Shown: positions 9,806 through 22,126, numbered from the stretch's first letter. The stretch: 64,000 nt of DNA from Ligustrum vulgare (GCA_963555705.1 OY743168.1:21954139-22018138), one strand, 5' to 3'. Translations and numbers: made by a program. The notes: a model not told the origin generated them from the sequence alone.

Positions 9806-12800
9806 CAGGGGCGGACCCACACTGGGGCACGCTTAGTCACGTGCCCCAGTAAAAAATTCAGTATATATATATATTTTTTCGTTCAAAACCAGCAAGGCAG
9901 CCACAGCAGGTGACTTATCAAACACTCAACCCATCATGTCCCTCCCAGCTCTCTGCTCTCGACTCTCCCTTGTCCATTCCATAGTTCCATTCCATTCTTC
10001 ATTTCTTCCAGTTCCAGGCTTCCAAGGTTCGGAACTTCCAGCCAGCCAGCCAGGCTTCCGCTTCCCTCTCACTCTCTCAGGCTCAGCTCTCAAGCGCAGG
10101 CACAGCGCTCACACAGTCACACACTCACACTGAACCCATTTCCCAGCTCTCCCTCTCAGCTCTCAGGCGCAGCCGCGCAGGAAGGAATGTGATTCACCAG
10201 CGCTGCAGCCTGCAGCCTGCACTGTCTGTGACTCTGGTCTGGTCTGCTGTAGGTTGCACTCTGCAGGCAGCGCTGCTGGTGGTGGTGGTGGTGGTGGACT
10301 GGTGGTCCGTGGTCCTACTGCACTCCAGCCGTCCTGGAACCAGGAGTCCTGGACCTCCTGCCTCCTGGTACGTGTGTCCGTGTGTATTTTTTTTTTTGAT
10401 TTATTACTATTGCATTGAGAAATGGCATATATTCATAGAATCATATTACCTGCAGTGCCGATTCTTGAACTTTGATCTACCTTGACTTGAATAGTTGAAT
10501 TTGATTAGTTGATTTACAGTCTACAGATTACTTGATTTATTTTGGTAATTGGTATCATTATTAATTTATTTGGTTGTTGTGAAATTAAGATTTGGAGTTT
10601 AGAGTTTGGATTTGAAATTTGAATTATTGTTAATTGTTATGTTTGAATTTTTGTTTTAGTGTTGAGAATTTGAGATTTCAAGGCCAATATATGTTTATAA
10701 TTATTTATTTATTTATTTGTATCAGTAATGGAAAAATATTTTAAGCGTAAATCTACGTTTTCTTCTGATGAGCAAAGAAATGAAAATGAAGTTAGAGATG
10801 AAATGGTTGAGGAACTTGATGAAGAAAATGATGTTGAACTTGAAGATGTTCCTATTGACACTAACGTTGGGGGTAATGTTGGGGATGTTAGGAGTGATAC
10901 CCTTGAATTTGATGTAGCAAACCTTCCTTCAGATCCTGGACTGAGAGTTCCAATTAATGATTATGATTTCAATGTTCGGGATTTGATTCGAAGAACATAT
11001 GTGCAAAGAGGTCCTTGTCAGCCACGAAATCATGAATTTCCAACAACAAGAATGGGTATCAAAGATAGACGATTTTGTGTATCATGGTATAATGAACATC
11101 CTAGTTGGTTGGAATATAGTATAGCAAAAGATGCTGTATTTTGTTTCTATTGTTACCTTTTCGGCTCAATTGGTGGTCCATTTGTTCATGGTGGGTTCAG
11201 GAATTGGAAGAAGAAAGATTTTCTTAGAACACACATTGCAAAATCAAGTAGTGCACACAATCAAGCTCGAGTCAAATATGAATCATTCAAGAATCAAAGC
11301 ACTGGCATTCGATTTTGCCTTAATAAGCAATCACATCAAGTTCGACAAGAGTATCGAATTCGTTTGAATGCCAAAATAGATTGTATTCGATTTCTTCTAC
11401 GACAAGGGCTGGCATGTCGTGGTCATGATGAATCTGAAGAATCCAACAATCGGGGTAATTTTCTTGAACTATTGCATTGGTTGTGTGATCATAACGTTGA
11501 GATTAAGGCTGTTGCTTTAACGAATGCTCCTGAAAATCTGAAGTTAACATCACCACGAGTTCAAAGAGATATCATGAGTGCTATTGCTTCAGAAACAATA
11601 AATGTGATCATCAAATATATTGGTAATAGTCTTTTTTCTATCGTAATTGATGAATCTCGTGACATTTCAATGAAAGAACAAATGTCAGTTGTTCTTCGTT
11701 ATGTAAAGGATGGATGTGTATTGGAACATTTCATTGGTGTAACACATGTTTTGAGTACTACAGCTGCCTCACTTAAGGCTGGAATTGATCAACTATTATC
11801 CAATTATAGCTTAAGTATGTCCAACTTGAGAGGGCAAGGATATGATGGAGCTAGTAATATGAGAGGTGAGTATAATGGTCTGAAAGCACTTATTTTGAAG
11901 GAAAATCCGTATGCTTACTACATTCACTGTTTTGCTCATCAACTTCAACTAGCTCTTGTAGCTGTGGCACAGAAACATGCGAAAATTGAAACATTCTTTC
12001 ATTCAGTACATAGATTGGTGAATGTTGTCGGAGGATCGGCTAAACGGAGTGATCTTCTTAGAGAGAAACAAAGACTCTCAATTCTTGAAGCACTAAATGT
12101 TGGTGAAATATCAAGTGGACGAGGTCTCAATCAAGAAACTACTCTTAAGCGTTTTGGTGATACACGTTGGGGCTCTCACTACAATTGTTTAATTAACTTG
12201 ATTGTCATGTTTTCATCCACAGTTGAAATTATTGAGATGATTGCTACTGATTCTACTAGTACAGGAACAAGAGGTGAGGCATGTATTTTATTGGAGTTGA
12301 TGCTCAAATTTGATTTTGCATTTAATCTACATCTGATGAAAAAGATCTTGGGCATTTCAAATGAATTATCAAAAGCATTACAAAGAAAAGATCAAGATAT
12401 TGTCAATGCCATGAGATTGGTAAAATTATGTAAAATGCAGCTCTAAATGATGAGAGATGATGGGTGGAATTCTTTTTTTGGGATTGTTTGTTCATTCTGT
12501 GAAGCTCATGACATCAGTATTCCCAATATAGATGATATGTTCATAGCTTTGGGCCGTTCAAGGCGTGACAAGGTGACAAATTTGCATCACTTCCGCGTGG
12601 AAATGTTTTATGCCATCATTGATATGCAACTTCAAGAGCTGAATGATCGTTTTTCTGAAGTAAATAGTGACTTACTTCTTTGTGTTGCATGTTTGTCTCC
12701 AAATAATTCATTTGCTGCTTTTGATAAGAACAAATTGCTTCAACTATGTGAGTATTATCCGATAGAATTTGATGCCACGGATATTTTGGAACTTGATGAT

Positions 12801-13296
12801 CAGCTTGATACATATATTCTTGACATGCGCACTGATGAAGATTTTGGAGGATTAAATGGCCTTGGTGATCTTGCAAAGAAGTTGGTTGCAAAAAATAAAC
12901 ATGAAGTGCATCCATTAGTGTACAAGCTTGTGACATTAAGTTTAATTCTTCCTGTGGCTACTGCTACAGTCGAGAGATCATTTTCTGCAATGACTTATGT
13001 TAAGAATCGTCTACGTAATCGCCTCGGAGATCAGTTGTTGAATGATAGTTTAATTGCATATATAGAGAAGAATGTACTTGATAATATCGAAAATGATGTA
13101 ATTATGAAACATTATCAAAATATGAAAACGCGTAGGGAACAATTGTAATAAAATTTCAAGTACTTTTTCATTTTTTGATCTTTTTCTAGCAAAAAAGATT
13201 TTCGGGGGCGCTGCCCCCAAACCCCGATAAAGGCCATCGCAAAAAACGTAGATTAATTTGTGCCCCAGTAGCGTAAATGGTCTGCGTCCGCCACTG
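9806..13296 (+). mobile_element. Complete hAT DNA transposon with 8-bp TSD
   Basis: The terminal inverted repeat is CAGGGGCGGACCCACA on the left and, read inward from the right end, CAGTGGCGGACGCAGA. The 8-bp duplication TCTCCTGC lies at 9798-9805 and 13297-13304 without a mismatch. Subterminal TGCCCCAGT motifs occur near both ends, and there is a GGGGGCGCTGCCCCC hairpin at about 13203. The element is 3,491 bp long and holds one transposase gene in the + direction. The exact duplication suggests a fairly recent insertion. Confidence 0.95.
10728..13148 (+). pseudogene. hAT transposase (TTF zinc finger, DUF4371, hAT dimerisation) with one nonsense codon
   Basis: An 806-codon frame is interrupted once, by TAA at 12444-12446 after KLCKMQL. 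The downstream half resumes in the same frame (MMRDDGWNSFF). A single C-to-T change in a CAA codon would explain it. A TTF-type zinc finger lies at about residues 100-180 (RRFCVSWYNEHPSWLEY, FCFYCYLF). The RNase H-like core follows, with D in SIVIDESRDIS and D in GQGYDGASNM. The C-terminal hAT dimerisation part is at about 720-790 (LPVATATVERSFSAM). This is the plant 'zinc finger MYM-type protein 1-like' class. A probable 5' leader intron runs from the GTACGTG near 10368 to the AG just before the ATG. The N-terminal part is acidic. It would cut and paste the surrounding element if read through. Confidence 0.93.
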
Positions 13297-13504
13297 TCTC
13301 CTGCATCATGTGTCAACACTCCAACTGCAGGTGCACTTACTTACCAAATAGAAGCTCCATCCTTAAAACACCTGTCTTTTTAATTCACCGAATCGGTCAA
13401 ATCCCCCTACCAAATGACCCTTCTTAGTTTTGTTTGATACGAAAAGTGCCTTCAAACTTCCACCTTGTTAGTATTTCTTCTCTTCTTCTCTATTATAAGT
13501 GGCT

Positions 13505-13510
13505 TATAAA
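13505..13510 (+). promoter_or_regulatory. Candidate TATA box of the MYB gene
   Basis: TATAAA lies 126 bases before the first ATG of the MYB gene. It is the only good TATA box between the hAT element and the gene, so the hAT insertion is about 210 bp upstream of it. Confidence 0.5.
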
Positions 13511-13635
13511 TCCAATTCCCAATCTCCCATTCATCCTCCATTTTCATACTTAAAAAATTGATAAGGCTGTTTCTCAAACTCTTTGGAAATTGGAATTAAT
13601 TCCTCTTTCTGTATAAATTCTTTCAAGAAATTTGA

Positions 13636-14795
13636 ATGATGATGGAACTAGAAGCACAGACCAATAGAGGGACGTGGACTAAAGAAGAAGATGAGCTCCT
13701 TGTCGATTACATCACTCTTCACGGTGAAGGCTGCTGGCGTTCCCTCCCTAAAGCGGCAGGTACTTAGACATCCTCTTTCGTTTCAAACTCTTCCGAAGAC
13801 TGAAACTCTTAAACATAATTTATTTATTTATTTATTTTACAGAACTTTGATCCCAGAATTTTTTTCCGGCTAATGAATCATATATACAATTGATGGAATG
13901 TAAAATATATAATAAATGAATAAAAGTTTTGTACAATTCTCTTGTTATAGGGTTGCTGAGATGTGGCAAGAGTTGCAGACTGAGATGGATAAACTACCTG
14001 AGGCCTGACCTCAAGAGAGGAAACTTCACTCAAGAAGAAGATGAAATCATTATCAAGCTTCATAGCCTGCTGGGAAATAAGTATGCTATTCTTCTTCTTC
14101 TTCGGGATTAATTTTGAAACTTTCGAGCAAAATTTGTTCTAGATGTATCACAAATAAGATGAAGTTTCTCGTCACTAATTAATTTGATTGTCAAGCTACA
14201 TAAAATCATGCAAACTTTCAGTTGTAATTTTTCTTCTCAGAAATGAAAAAAAACAAGGGTACAATATTCAACAAAGGTTTCTAAACCCATAATTCTTGAT
14301 TAAAGAATGAGTGCAAAACTCCTTACCTTTCACAGCTCATATGTCTGCAGGTGGTCTTTAATAGCTGGAAGATTGCCTGGAAGAACAGACAATGATATCA
14401 AGAATTACTGGAATACTCACATTAAACGCAAGCTTATTCACCGTGGCATTGACCCTAAAACCCACCTCCCCATCAAAAACGCTACTGCAGATAAAAAACG
14501 TGTTTGCTTGGGTTTGAGAAACCCAACTCCATCATCCAGTAACACAACTGAAGAAACACAACCCCATTCCAAGCTTCAGCATGATGCCGTTGCAGTTGAT
14601 CTTGAACTGTCTGTTGGACTTCCTTCCTATTCAATATCAGTAGTTAAAGTTCCTAGCCAGTTTTTCTGGCCGGTGACGAGACCACCACTTCGTGCACAGG
14701 GGCCGGCTAAAGCAATTTGTTTGTGTTGGCAGTTGGGGTTTCAAAATGGACAGTTGTGCAAGTGCCAAATCAAAAATTATCACAACCCACTTTAA
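13636..14795 (+). CDS. R2R3-MYB transcription factor, subgroup 4-like repressor type
   Basis: Three exons join in frame: 13636-13759, 13951-14080 and 14351-14795, with introns GT 13760-AG 13950 and GT 14081-AG 14350. They give 232 aa. The positions match the classic two-intron R2R3-MYB layout (exon 1 ends in KAAG, exon 2 in LLGNK). R2 and R3 fill about residues 10-115 with the regular tryptophans. R3 carries the bHLH-partner signature [DE]Lx2[RK]x3Lx6Lx3R, with Ile in place of the first Leu. After the repeats come a [10 protein letters not shown] (C1-like) block, a DLELSVGLP block like the C2/EAR repression motif, and a C-terminal [16 protein letters not shown] zinc-finger-like motif. These mark subgroup 4, known repressors of phenylpropanoid genes. 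The role is inferred from family. Three ATG codons in a row begin the frame; the first is used here. A full hAT element lies 340 bp upstream. Confidence 0.92.
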
Positions 14796-17700
14796 TTTTA
14801 CAAGTCAAAAAATTATTTTATCAAGTCAATATTTATTTGACCAATTTAGTTCAAGTGGAGACCAATTTAAATGAGTAAACTTTTTGGGGATCACTTAAAT
14901 TTTATTATAAGTTGGGAACTTAACTTATTATCAATTGTACTTGGAGATTTTATTGGAATGATAAATGAAGGACCAATCATGCAATTTTACTAAACCCATA
15001 TCTTGATATTAGGGGACAAACATAAACCAAACAAAGCAAACATTTCACAAACAGAAGCTGAACATCCGAGAACAAAATCGGTGGAAGAAGGAGAAAAAAA
15101 AAAAAAAAGAAGGAAAAGAGAGAAGAAAAAAGGGGATTTTCACTCAATCATCATTTTCTTCTACTTGTATTCTTCATCTTCAAAAGGTAAGACAAGACCC
15201 ATTTATTGAAATATGGTGTTAATTTTAGGGTTTTGATTTTTGAGTTAAATGTTAGATTTTTGGATGGATTTATGGTTCACTTGAAGATATTGGGCTAAAT
15301 ATTCAAGTTTGGTTGAATACATTGTGGTTACATGCTAGGGTTTGTAATAATAGTGGATTAAATTCATGATTTGGGCAAGATTAAGTTATTGGAGCTTATG
15401 TTAAATTATTTCATGTTTAAATGCTTAATTTGGTGATGTTTATTTGGAGATTAAATTACCCATGCAATTAAGTTGAAGATTTAGTCCATTACTAGTTTCT
15501 TGGAAAGGGGTTTTGACGTCAATGAACATTCCATTGAGGTATTGGTTAAATAAAAGATATATTAGTTATAATGAAGCTATATTATTTCACATAAGAGAAG
15601 GTTGGTTGGATGTAATGTTGGAGGCATATGAAATTTGTGGTTATTGTATAGGATGTTATTTCATTTTGGGCATTTGTTAAATATTTGTAATTATTGGAGT
15701 TAATCCAAGGTTTTAATTTAATTTTCAGGAGGCGACACGGAGATTAGCTAGGCCTATCAGCAAAATTAGGTTTCAGTCACAATCTCTGTGAGTGAAGAAA
15801 CTTATTTTTCCTTAAAGTTAAATTTTAATATTTAAAGGCATAAATTTCCATATGATTCACGACTTCAATTAAGTAAACAACTTACATAAATTACTATTTT
15901 TCGCAAATACAAGTTTAGAAACATGATTTTCGATTTCTTCTTTTAAAATTTCAAGTTAATCAAATTATAAATTTAGTATATTATTATATAAAAGAATTTG
16001 TTACATGTAAATTATTATTGTGAAAAATCATCAGAAAGTACCTAGGTGATATTACCTGCTCTGCACTGATGTGAATTCGTTTCCACATTGTATGACCAGA
16101 TTATCAGAGGTCTTTGGGACCCACTCTTGTGCACATATAGGCTTTGGGCCGTGTACTAGGGTGCTTTAGCCTTTGGGGCAGTCTATGCGCATATGACACA
16201 GTTTATCAGATTATCATCTTATCAGATTTGAATGACTTTGCCTTATACATCGAGAGTACTTTGTACTTGAGTAAAGTTGTTCATTGGGTACACTTTGATG
16301 TGATTCTTTTCAGTACATTATGATATATTTATTCATAGAAAATATTTTAGCTTCTCAGTACAGTTCAACGAATTTTTAGTATTATCAGACAATTATCACA
16401 ATTTATGCCATGATTTCAGTATTTATAAATTCTCATTTCAGCTAGATGTACTTTCAGAATAAGTTAAACATTTTCTTATGTCAATTGAAAGTTATAGTTA
16501 CAAAATAAATAATGATTTTATAAAGAAATATAAACGAGAACAACATTGCTAGTTTTCAAACCCTCCACTCACTGAGTTAAAATCTAATATTTTCGTAACA
16601 TTTTTCCCTACCAGAATACTTTTGAGTCTTGAGAGGACATTGGAAAGCCTGCGAAAGAGCTACAAGATCATTTAGTTGTATGTTTCTAGTCTTCATCATT
16701 CTTTTGGGATCTATGTATATATATTTAACTCGGTCTACTCTCGAGTTATTGTTTTGTCAAGTACTTAGTTGATTAGAATGATATGTTGATGTATCAAATG
16801 TAAAAGGAATGGATGATATGTAGTAGTAGAAACTAGATGGGTGGGCATAACCTCTTTTGATTTTTGATATGATGATGTGAAGGGATATGGATTCCCAGTA
16901 TGTTACATGTGATTGTTTGAGAATTTGTTGATTTTGTTACAAGGAGGTTATATTCAATATTTAAAGGGAACTCTGTCAAATATTTTTTTTTAAATCATGG
17001 GGTATTACGAGAAGTTTTATAGAATTTGAAAAGTTTCAGTAACCTTGATGGTGGGTCTAGTATCTAGCTGACATTCATCATCGGCGCACGCCACGTTTCG
17101 GGTCCACACAGGGTTATTCGAGACAAGGTCGTGTCAAAAATAGTTTATGCAGATAATCCTGATCATTAGATAGGCTTTAGATATTTTGTTCTTTTCACAT
17201 AGAAAAGAAATAAGGATGTAGTATAATATGTTTCAATCTATACATTCTTTGATGTTCAGTTTAGTTGTCTTGTATTAGTTCATCCTCTTTTTTGTACAGT
17301 AATTGAAGGTTTACACAGTTGTTTGAAGTCAATAATGGTTGGCTAGTACAATATTTAATATTTTAAAAACGGCGGGCCTTCACAAATTGAACAAATGGTG
17401 GGCCCCCCAACTTTAAAAAATAAGGCGTTGAACCACTTAAAATGTAGAAAGGGATCCACATACCTGCAGCAATTCTAGTTAAAATTATCAAAGCCTACCA
17501 ACTTTGACTAAGATCACAGTACGTACAAAACCAAAAAATTGGACAAGAATTGGTGGCAAGACACACGATAATGTATTTTTGTAGCATCAATGTCAACATA
17601 TTAAATTCTAAATTTTAATTGAATTACATTAATTATTTTGGCTTACTGCATTTAATTTATCCAAAAACAGAAGTGAAAACTTATTTTTTCACGTTCTGAC

Positions 17701-18270
17701 GGTAGATGGTTCATGTTCATCGTCGACCTTTTATAATGATCATCTCTGATGTTTACAATTGGGCAGAACGAGATGCTTCATTGAAGATTTTCAAAGTTCA
17801 CGTTTTCTTCAATAATCGTGCATTCAAGTACAAAATAATTGTGCATTCAATGTACAATTCATAAGTTGACCGAGCTTCTGACATGAAATTAAGATCTGGG
17901 TTCTTAATCCAAAGAGTTGTTGTGGCGAGTACAATAGGGAAGAGGTCAAGACCGGGGGTTTTATTCCACTTCATCAACAAGTCAAAAGTAGAAGAAATTC
18001 AGAGAGCGTTCTTATATCTTTCGATTGTTTTTGTTAATTTTGCAAAATTACCAAAATGATATTATTGTATTTTTGACCAATTTAATTAATGGATTATTTG
18101 ACCCATAGCATGGGGCCTATGGATCTTTTTCCTCAAGGTTTACGACATTAGTTTAAAGCTTTTATTTAATTTTCACAATTGTTTATCAGCAGGTGTTTGT
18201 GCTTATGAACACAATAAGGACATTCCAAATTTTGTGTGAGGCATTTTCTATTAGTCAAGTAGTGGGGGAT
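14796..18270. other. Gene-free DNA with possible decayed LTR sequence
   Basis: No coding sequence is supported. The stretch from about 15000 to 17140 has long G- and T-rich, LTR-like prose. It ends with a segment (GGTGGGTCTAGTATCTAGCT onward, about 17050-17140) that recurs in diverged form at about 25065-25155 inside the CACTA element. Clear LTR ends and target duplications were not found. From 17340 to 18270 nothing was recognised apart from a purine run just before the LTR at 18271. Confidence 0.45.
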
Positions 18271-18820
18271 TGTTGGAAATAATTTTCAAATTGAATTCAA
18301 ATGAACATTAACTAGATGTCTAATATAAATCCAAGAATAAGAAAGAAGAAAAAGGAGAAAAAATTGTACTGGGAGTTAGCCCAGTATAGGTGTTTTCGCC
18401 TCAACCTTTGTAAACGCAAGTCAGGCAAATGCTTGGGGGTTAACCTAGTATAACAATTTATGACTGTTGTGAATTTCTTCTTGACATCTTTTCCTGATTC
18501 AATTCGACTTTTAACTTATTTTTTGAGTACTTTTAAGTACGAATTGATGCCTAAACTATATGTGTGTGACTATTGGGAAGAGGTGTATCCAATTCTATAA
18601 ATGGAATTGGAGTTGTTTTGTATTAAACAAATAAATTCTCATAATTTCTTTCCTTATTGTTCTCCATATTTTGATACTTAATAATAACATTCTTCTTACA
18701 TTTAAAAATCAATATTTGTATTCTTTTACTGAAAAGAATACAAAGCCTCTTGTGTTTGTTCTATTCAAATCCTTGTGCTCGACTTGTTATCGAAAAGTGC
18801 ATATTCGTTAACAAACAACA
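18271..18820 (+). repeat. Probable Ty1/copia-type LTR remnant
   Basis: A typical polypurine tract (agtgggggat) at 18261-18270 is followed at once by TGTTGGAAATAATTTTC, as at the start of a copia 3' LTR. A TATA-like CTATAAATGG is at about 18596. The right end is uncertain; ACAACA at 18815-18820 would give TGTTG/CAACA ends. No copia coding sequence was seen just upstream. Confidence 0.45.
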
Positions 18821-18899
18821 ATTTGATTCCATTGTATGTTGCAGGCTTATTTGGTATTCCCTGTGCACTATATTGTGGGACAAATAAAGTCTTGAGAAA

Positions 18900-19015
18900 A
18901 GGCCCCATGATCATGGTGCAACGGTAAAGAAAGAGGAGTTGAAACTAGAGGATTGGAGGTTCGGATCTTAGCTCTTGGAATGCAGCATTTAAATGCTGGA
19001 AAGTAACAAAAAGAT
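18900..19015 (+). repeat. SINE-like unit with pol III A and B boxes
   Basis: TGGTGCAACGG at 18914-18924 fits the A box consensus. GGTTCGGATCT at 18958-18968 is close to the B box. The spacing is normal for tRNA-derived SINEs. The 3' part runs into AT-rich DNA next to the copia LTR. Length and ends are uncertain. Confidence 0.4.
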
Positions 19016-19021
19016 AATATT

Positions 19022-19314
19022 TAATGCATAACAAAAAAGAGAATAATTAGGTTGGTGAGGAAGGAATTCGTATATTGATTGAACCTGTACAAGATATATA
19101 ATCTTAATTTATACATAGAGAAAAAGCTAAAAGTGGATATCTACATCTACAACACATAAAAACACACAAAATAGGTAGCAGAATAGGCAACTGCTATTTC
19201 CTTATAACCTACACCTTGGACTTCAAATGTAGCAAGCTGCTGCATTTCTTTTATCCATCAAAGATCAGTTTTCCATACAAGATAAAGTCAAACTGATCTT
19301 TGTAATTTTCACAA
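19022..19314 (-). repeat. 3' LTR of the decayed Ty1/copia element
   Basis: Read on the minus strand, the RNase H tail is followed by a purine run (GGTGGGGAG) and then TGTGAAAATTACAAAG, which looks like the LTR start. An end at about 19023, in TTATGCA, would give about 290 bp. Neither end can be checked against a 5' LTR, which is absent. Confidence 0.5.
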
Positions 19315-20025
19315 TACTCCCCACCAAGATGGAGAATCATTAGAGTGGAATCTCATCTTGTTAAGAAAATAATGAAACTGTCTAGATCCAATTGTTTTGG
19401 TTGAAATATTTGCAACCTGTAAATTTGTAGAAATATGAAATGGTTTCAATAAATGATCTTGAATCCTTACTCGAAAAACGTGACAATCAATCTCGATATG
19501 TTTCGTTCTTTTGTGAAAAATGGGATTGGACACAATGTAAATGGCAGCCTGATTGTTGCAAAATAACTAAGCATGTTGATTGAGAGTTAAACCAAGGTCT
19601 TGTAAGAGGCCCTGGAACCAAATTAATTCACATGTGATAGAGGCCATTGAGTAATATTCAGCTTCCGCTAATGATCGAGATACAATTCTTTGTTTCTTTG
19701 ATTTCCAAGAGTGTAAGGCATCACCCAAAAAAATGCAAAAACCCGTTATTGATCTCCTTGTCTTATAGCATGCTCTCCAGTCGGCATCACAGGATGTTGT
19801 TAACTGTAGCAACTTGTTGGCCGGGTAAAACAAACCCAGTGATGGAGATCCTTTGATGTATCTTACAACTTTAAGAGCTGCTTTCTAGTGAACTATTTTT
19901 GGTTGGCTTAAAAACTGACTCAAAACTTGCACATAGTAAGAGATATCTGGGCATGTGATCATTAAGTAAAATAGCAGGCCAATTAATCTTCTATACTCTT
20001 TCGAATCAGCAAGTTCGGTCCTTCC
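19309..20025 (-). pseudogene. Ty1/copia reverse transcriptase end and RNase H
   Basis: On the minus strand the frame gives ELADSKEYRRLIGLLFYL, then RPDIS-like and VVRYIKG blocks, the RNase H core (CDADWRACYKTRRSITGFC, SRSLAEAEYYSMA) and the tail [18 protein letters not shown]. In-frame stops interrupt it, for example after PKIVH and after LNQHA. Copia RNase H normally ends in this way just before the LTR. The central RT, about 200 codons with the YVDD box, is missing between here and 21330. Confidence 0.85.
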
Positions 20026-21326
20026 TTTTTTTTAATAAGTTTTTATTAGATAACAAGAAAAAACAAGAAAATGGAGGGGGCATATACATGACCTCCAGTA
20101 AATAGTAGAGCGACAAACACTCAAATTATAAATTATGAGCTTTTGAAAAATAGTAAATATATAGAGTAGGTGTAAATCATTTAATGATACTCATGGGCAT
20201 GATCCTTATAATATACTCAGAGTGATACATAGAGCGAGTCGTACGTCATGACCGTCTCGGTTGAAAACGATCATAGAACTCAGAATAGTCGGTGTCGCTC
20301 ATCGGTGAATGATCTAGTCTGGTGTAATGAGACCATCTAGGTGAAGGACCACTACTGGACGAATGAAAAATAGGTGCCTCTGATCTCAAGGTGGGGCTCA
20401 TGTGTGATGCAGCTGGCGTAGTGACTAAAGGGACCTGTGTTGTGTGCGATCCAGATGAAGATGCTCCATTAGATGATGGGTAGTTTACCTTGATGTTCTG
20501 CATGCAGTTTCCCAGACCCATCCCATCAATATCACTCTGGATCTGTGCCTTCACCTTATCCTGCCGCAGTGTAGGAGTAGCTGATGGTGTGGAAGTCTGA
20601 GCGGTGGAGGGCTAGGGAGCTTTCTCCTCACCAAAAATATTAGTGACCGAGTCCTCAACAGAAAATCTCAAGGAAGATGTGATTTTCATACGGTGCTTTG
20701 TTGTAAAATGGTCTAACAAAAGTTGTTTGACCTTTGATTTCTCTGTACCTAGCTCTACCAGTAAACCATGTGCAAGAAGTTGTGGAACTGTCCCTGCTGA
20801 TCCATGAAAATACTTTGTTGTCTCTAAAGATGGTGGGGAGCTAGTTTTATAGCTGTGGGTAGTGTCTCTATATCAGGTACAACACCAGTAGGTGTAGGAG
20901 TGATAGAGATAGGAGGTACCTCAATAGGAGCCTGTAGAGGAGGTTTATATATAGTAGGAATTGCCACTAAAATAGGCTTAGTAGATGTAGGTATGGTCTG
21001 TATAGCCTCTATGTGAACCTCTGGTATGATCTCAGTAGTAGGAAGAGATACCTCAATAGGAGCCTCTGTAGTCTACTCAGGAGATATAAGGAGAATCTCT
21101 ATGGTAGGATCAATAGCTGTAGGAATGTGCTGTTGTCTCTGGTATAACCTCTGTAGGTGTGGGAGCAGTTTCTATCATTGATGGTATGAACTGCGTGATT
21201 GAAGTTGCTGTAGTGGAAGTAGTGGGAAGAAAGATGGGGCTAATGAAACTGGGACCCACCTCTTCTTTTGTATGGGAGATGGTGTTGTGATTGCTAGCGC
21301 AGAAGTAGGTGATGGTGATGGTGATG
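20026..21326 (-). pseudogene. Probable retrocopy (processed pseudogene) of an unknown gene inserted in the copia element
   Basis: Read on the minus strand, this block ends with AATAAAAACTTATT and an A run (20026-20033), as a polyadenylated transcript would. It begins where copia RT coding breaks off (WELITL) and ends where copia coding resumes. The reading frame is Pro/Thr-rich with diverged repeats around 'PTxxxIxPxxE', followed by a more ordered part (GTVPQLLAHGLLVELG, RFSVEDSVTNIFGEE). After a TAG it runs to a C-terminal DSPMSDTDYSEFYDRFQ-like end, with the stop at about 20246. Several stops and shifts show decay. I do not recognise the parent gene. No clean target duplication was found, and the missing copia RT means insertion came with a deletion. 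Confidence 0.5.
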
Positions 21327-22110
21327 GTGTAGGGTGATCAATTCCCAAGTATTGTTTTCTTCAAGAGTTGTCAGTTCATTCTGCATAACTTCAGTCTATT
21401 GAGGGTACTGGTTCACAATAGCAAAAGAGGTGGGTTCAGGCTCGATGGTGATGGCTAAGCTGAAGCAACGAATAGCAAGGGACATGTTATCATAATTTAG
21501 AACAGAGGAAAGGAAATGAGATTTACATTCATCCATTTGCTGTGCAGTACGAAAAACATGTGGTCTTTCTAGAGAAGTGACAAGTCGGCAATGGAAATCT
21601 TGGAGATAGTCAGGTTTCCATCTCTGTCTAGTGGATCTTCTCAGCTCAAGGACATTGTGCGTTAGGGTTGGAAAATTTATCTCAGGTTGTGGTGGGTCAA
21701 TTTGGTGATAGTGCTCTGTAGGTAGGTTGATCACATGAGTGGTTTCACTGTTGTTATGAGCAAGCGCTGCGGGTATGTAATCGGAACATTCTGATATGGG
21801 GTTGGGTATTATGGGTAGGTCATCAAGTCTTGAGAGAGAAGGTGTTTTTAAGAGTGATGACAGTTGGTTTGTGTTTTGAAAAGGGAAGGTGTTTTCATAG
21901 AAGACTACATCACAACTAATAAAGATTTCTTGAGTCTGTAAGTCAAAAAGTTTGTAAACTTTAATGCCATTCAGGTATCCTATGAATAAACATCTACGTG
22001 CTCTTGGATTAAATTTGGATCCGTGGGGATTGGGACTTGATGCATAGCATAGACATTCTAGAGTTTTTAGGTGAAGATGAGAAGGAATTTTGGAAAACAA
22101 TGATTTGTAA
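21327..22110 (-). pseudogene. Ty1/copia integrase C-terminus and start of RT
   Basis: Minus-strand coding shows LFSKIPSHLHLKTLECLCYA, PRARRCLFIGYLNGIKVYKL and ISCDVVFYENTFPF, the usual copia integrase end. A linker and the RT start follow (TEVMQNELTTLEENNTWELI). A TAG lies between YPQ and TEV. The 5' part of this gene continues on the other side of the CACTA insertion, at 25943. Confidence 0.85.
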
Positions 22111-22126
22111 CACTACTACAAAAATG

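Noticed and set aside
9936..10485. Two frames before the hAT transposase ATG
   Set aside because: They lie in the GC-rich leader of the transposon, with repeats of CTCTCAGGC and GGT; no protein similarity was recognised.
15003..15209. Lys/Glu-rich frame downstream of the MYB gene
   Set aside because: It depends on a poly(A)/GA-rich run and has no recognisable domain or gene structure.
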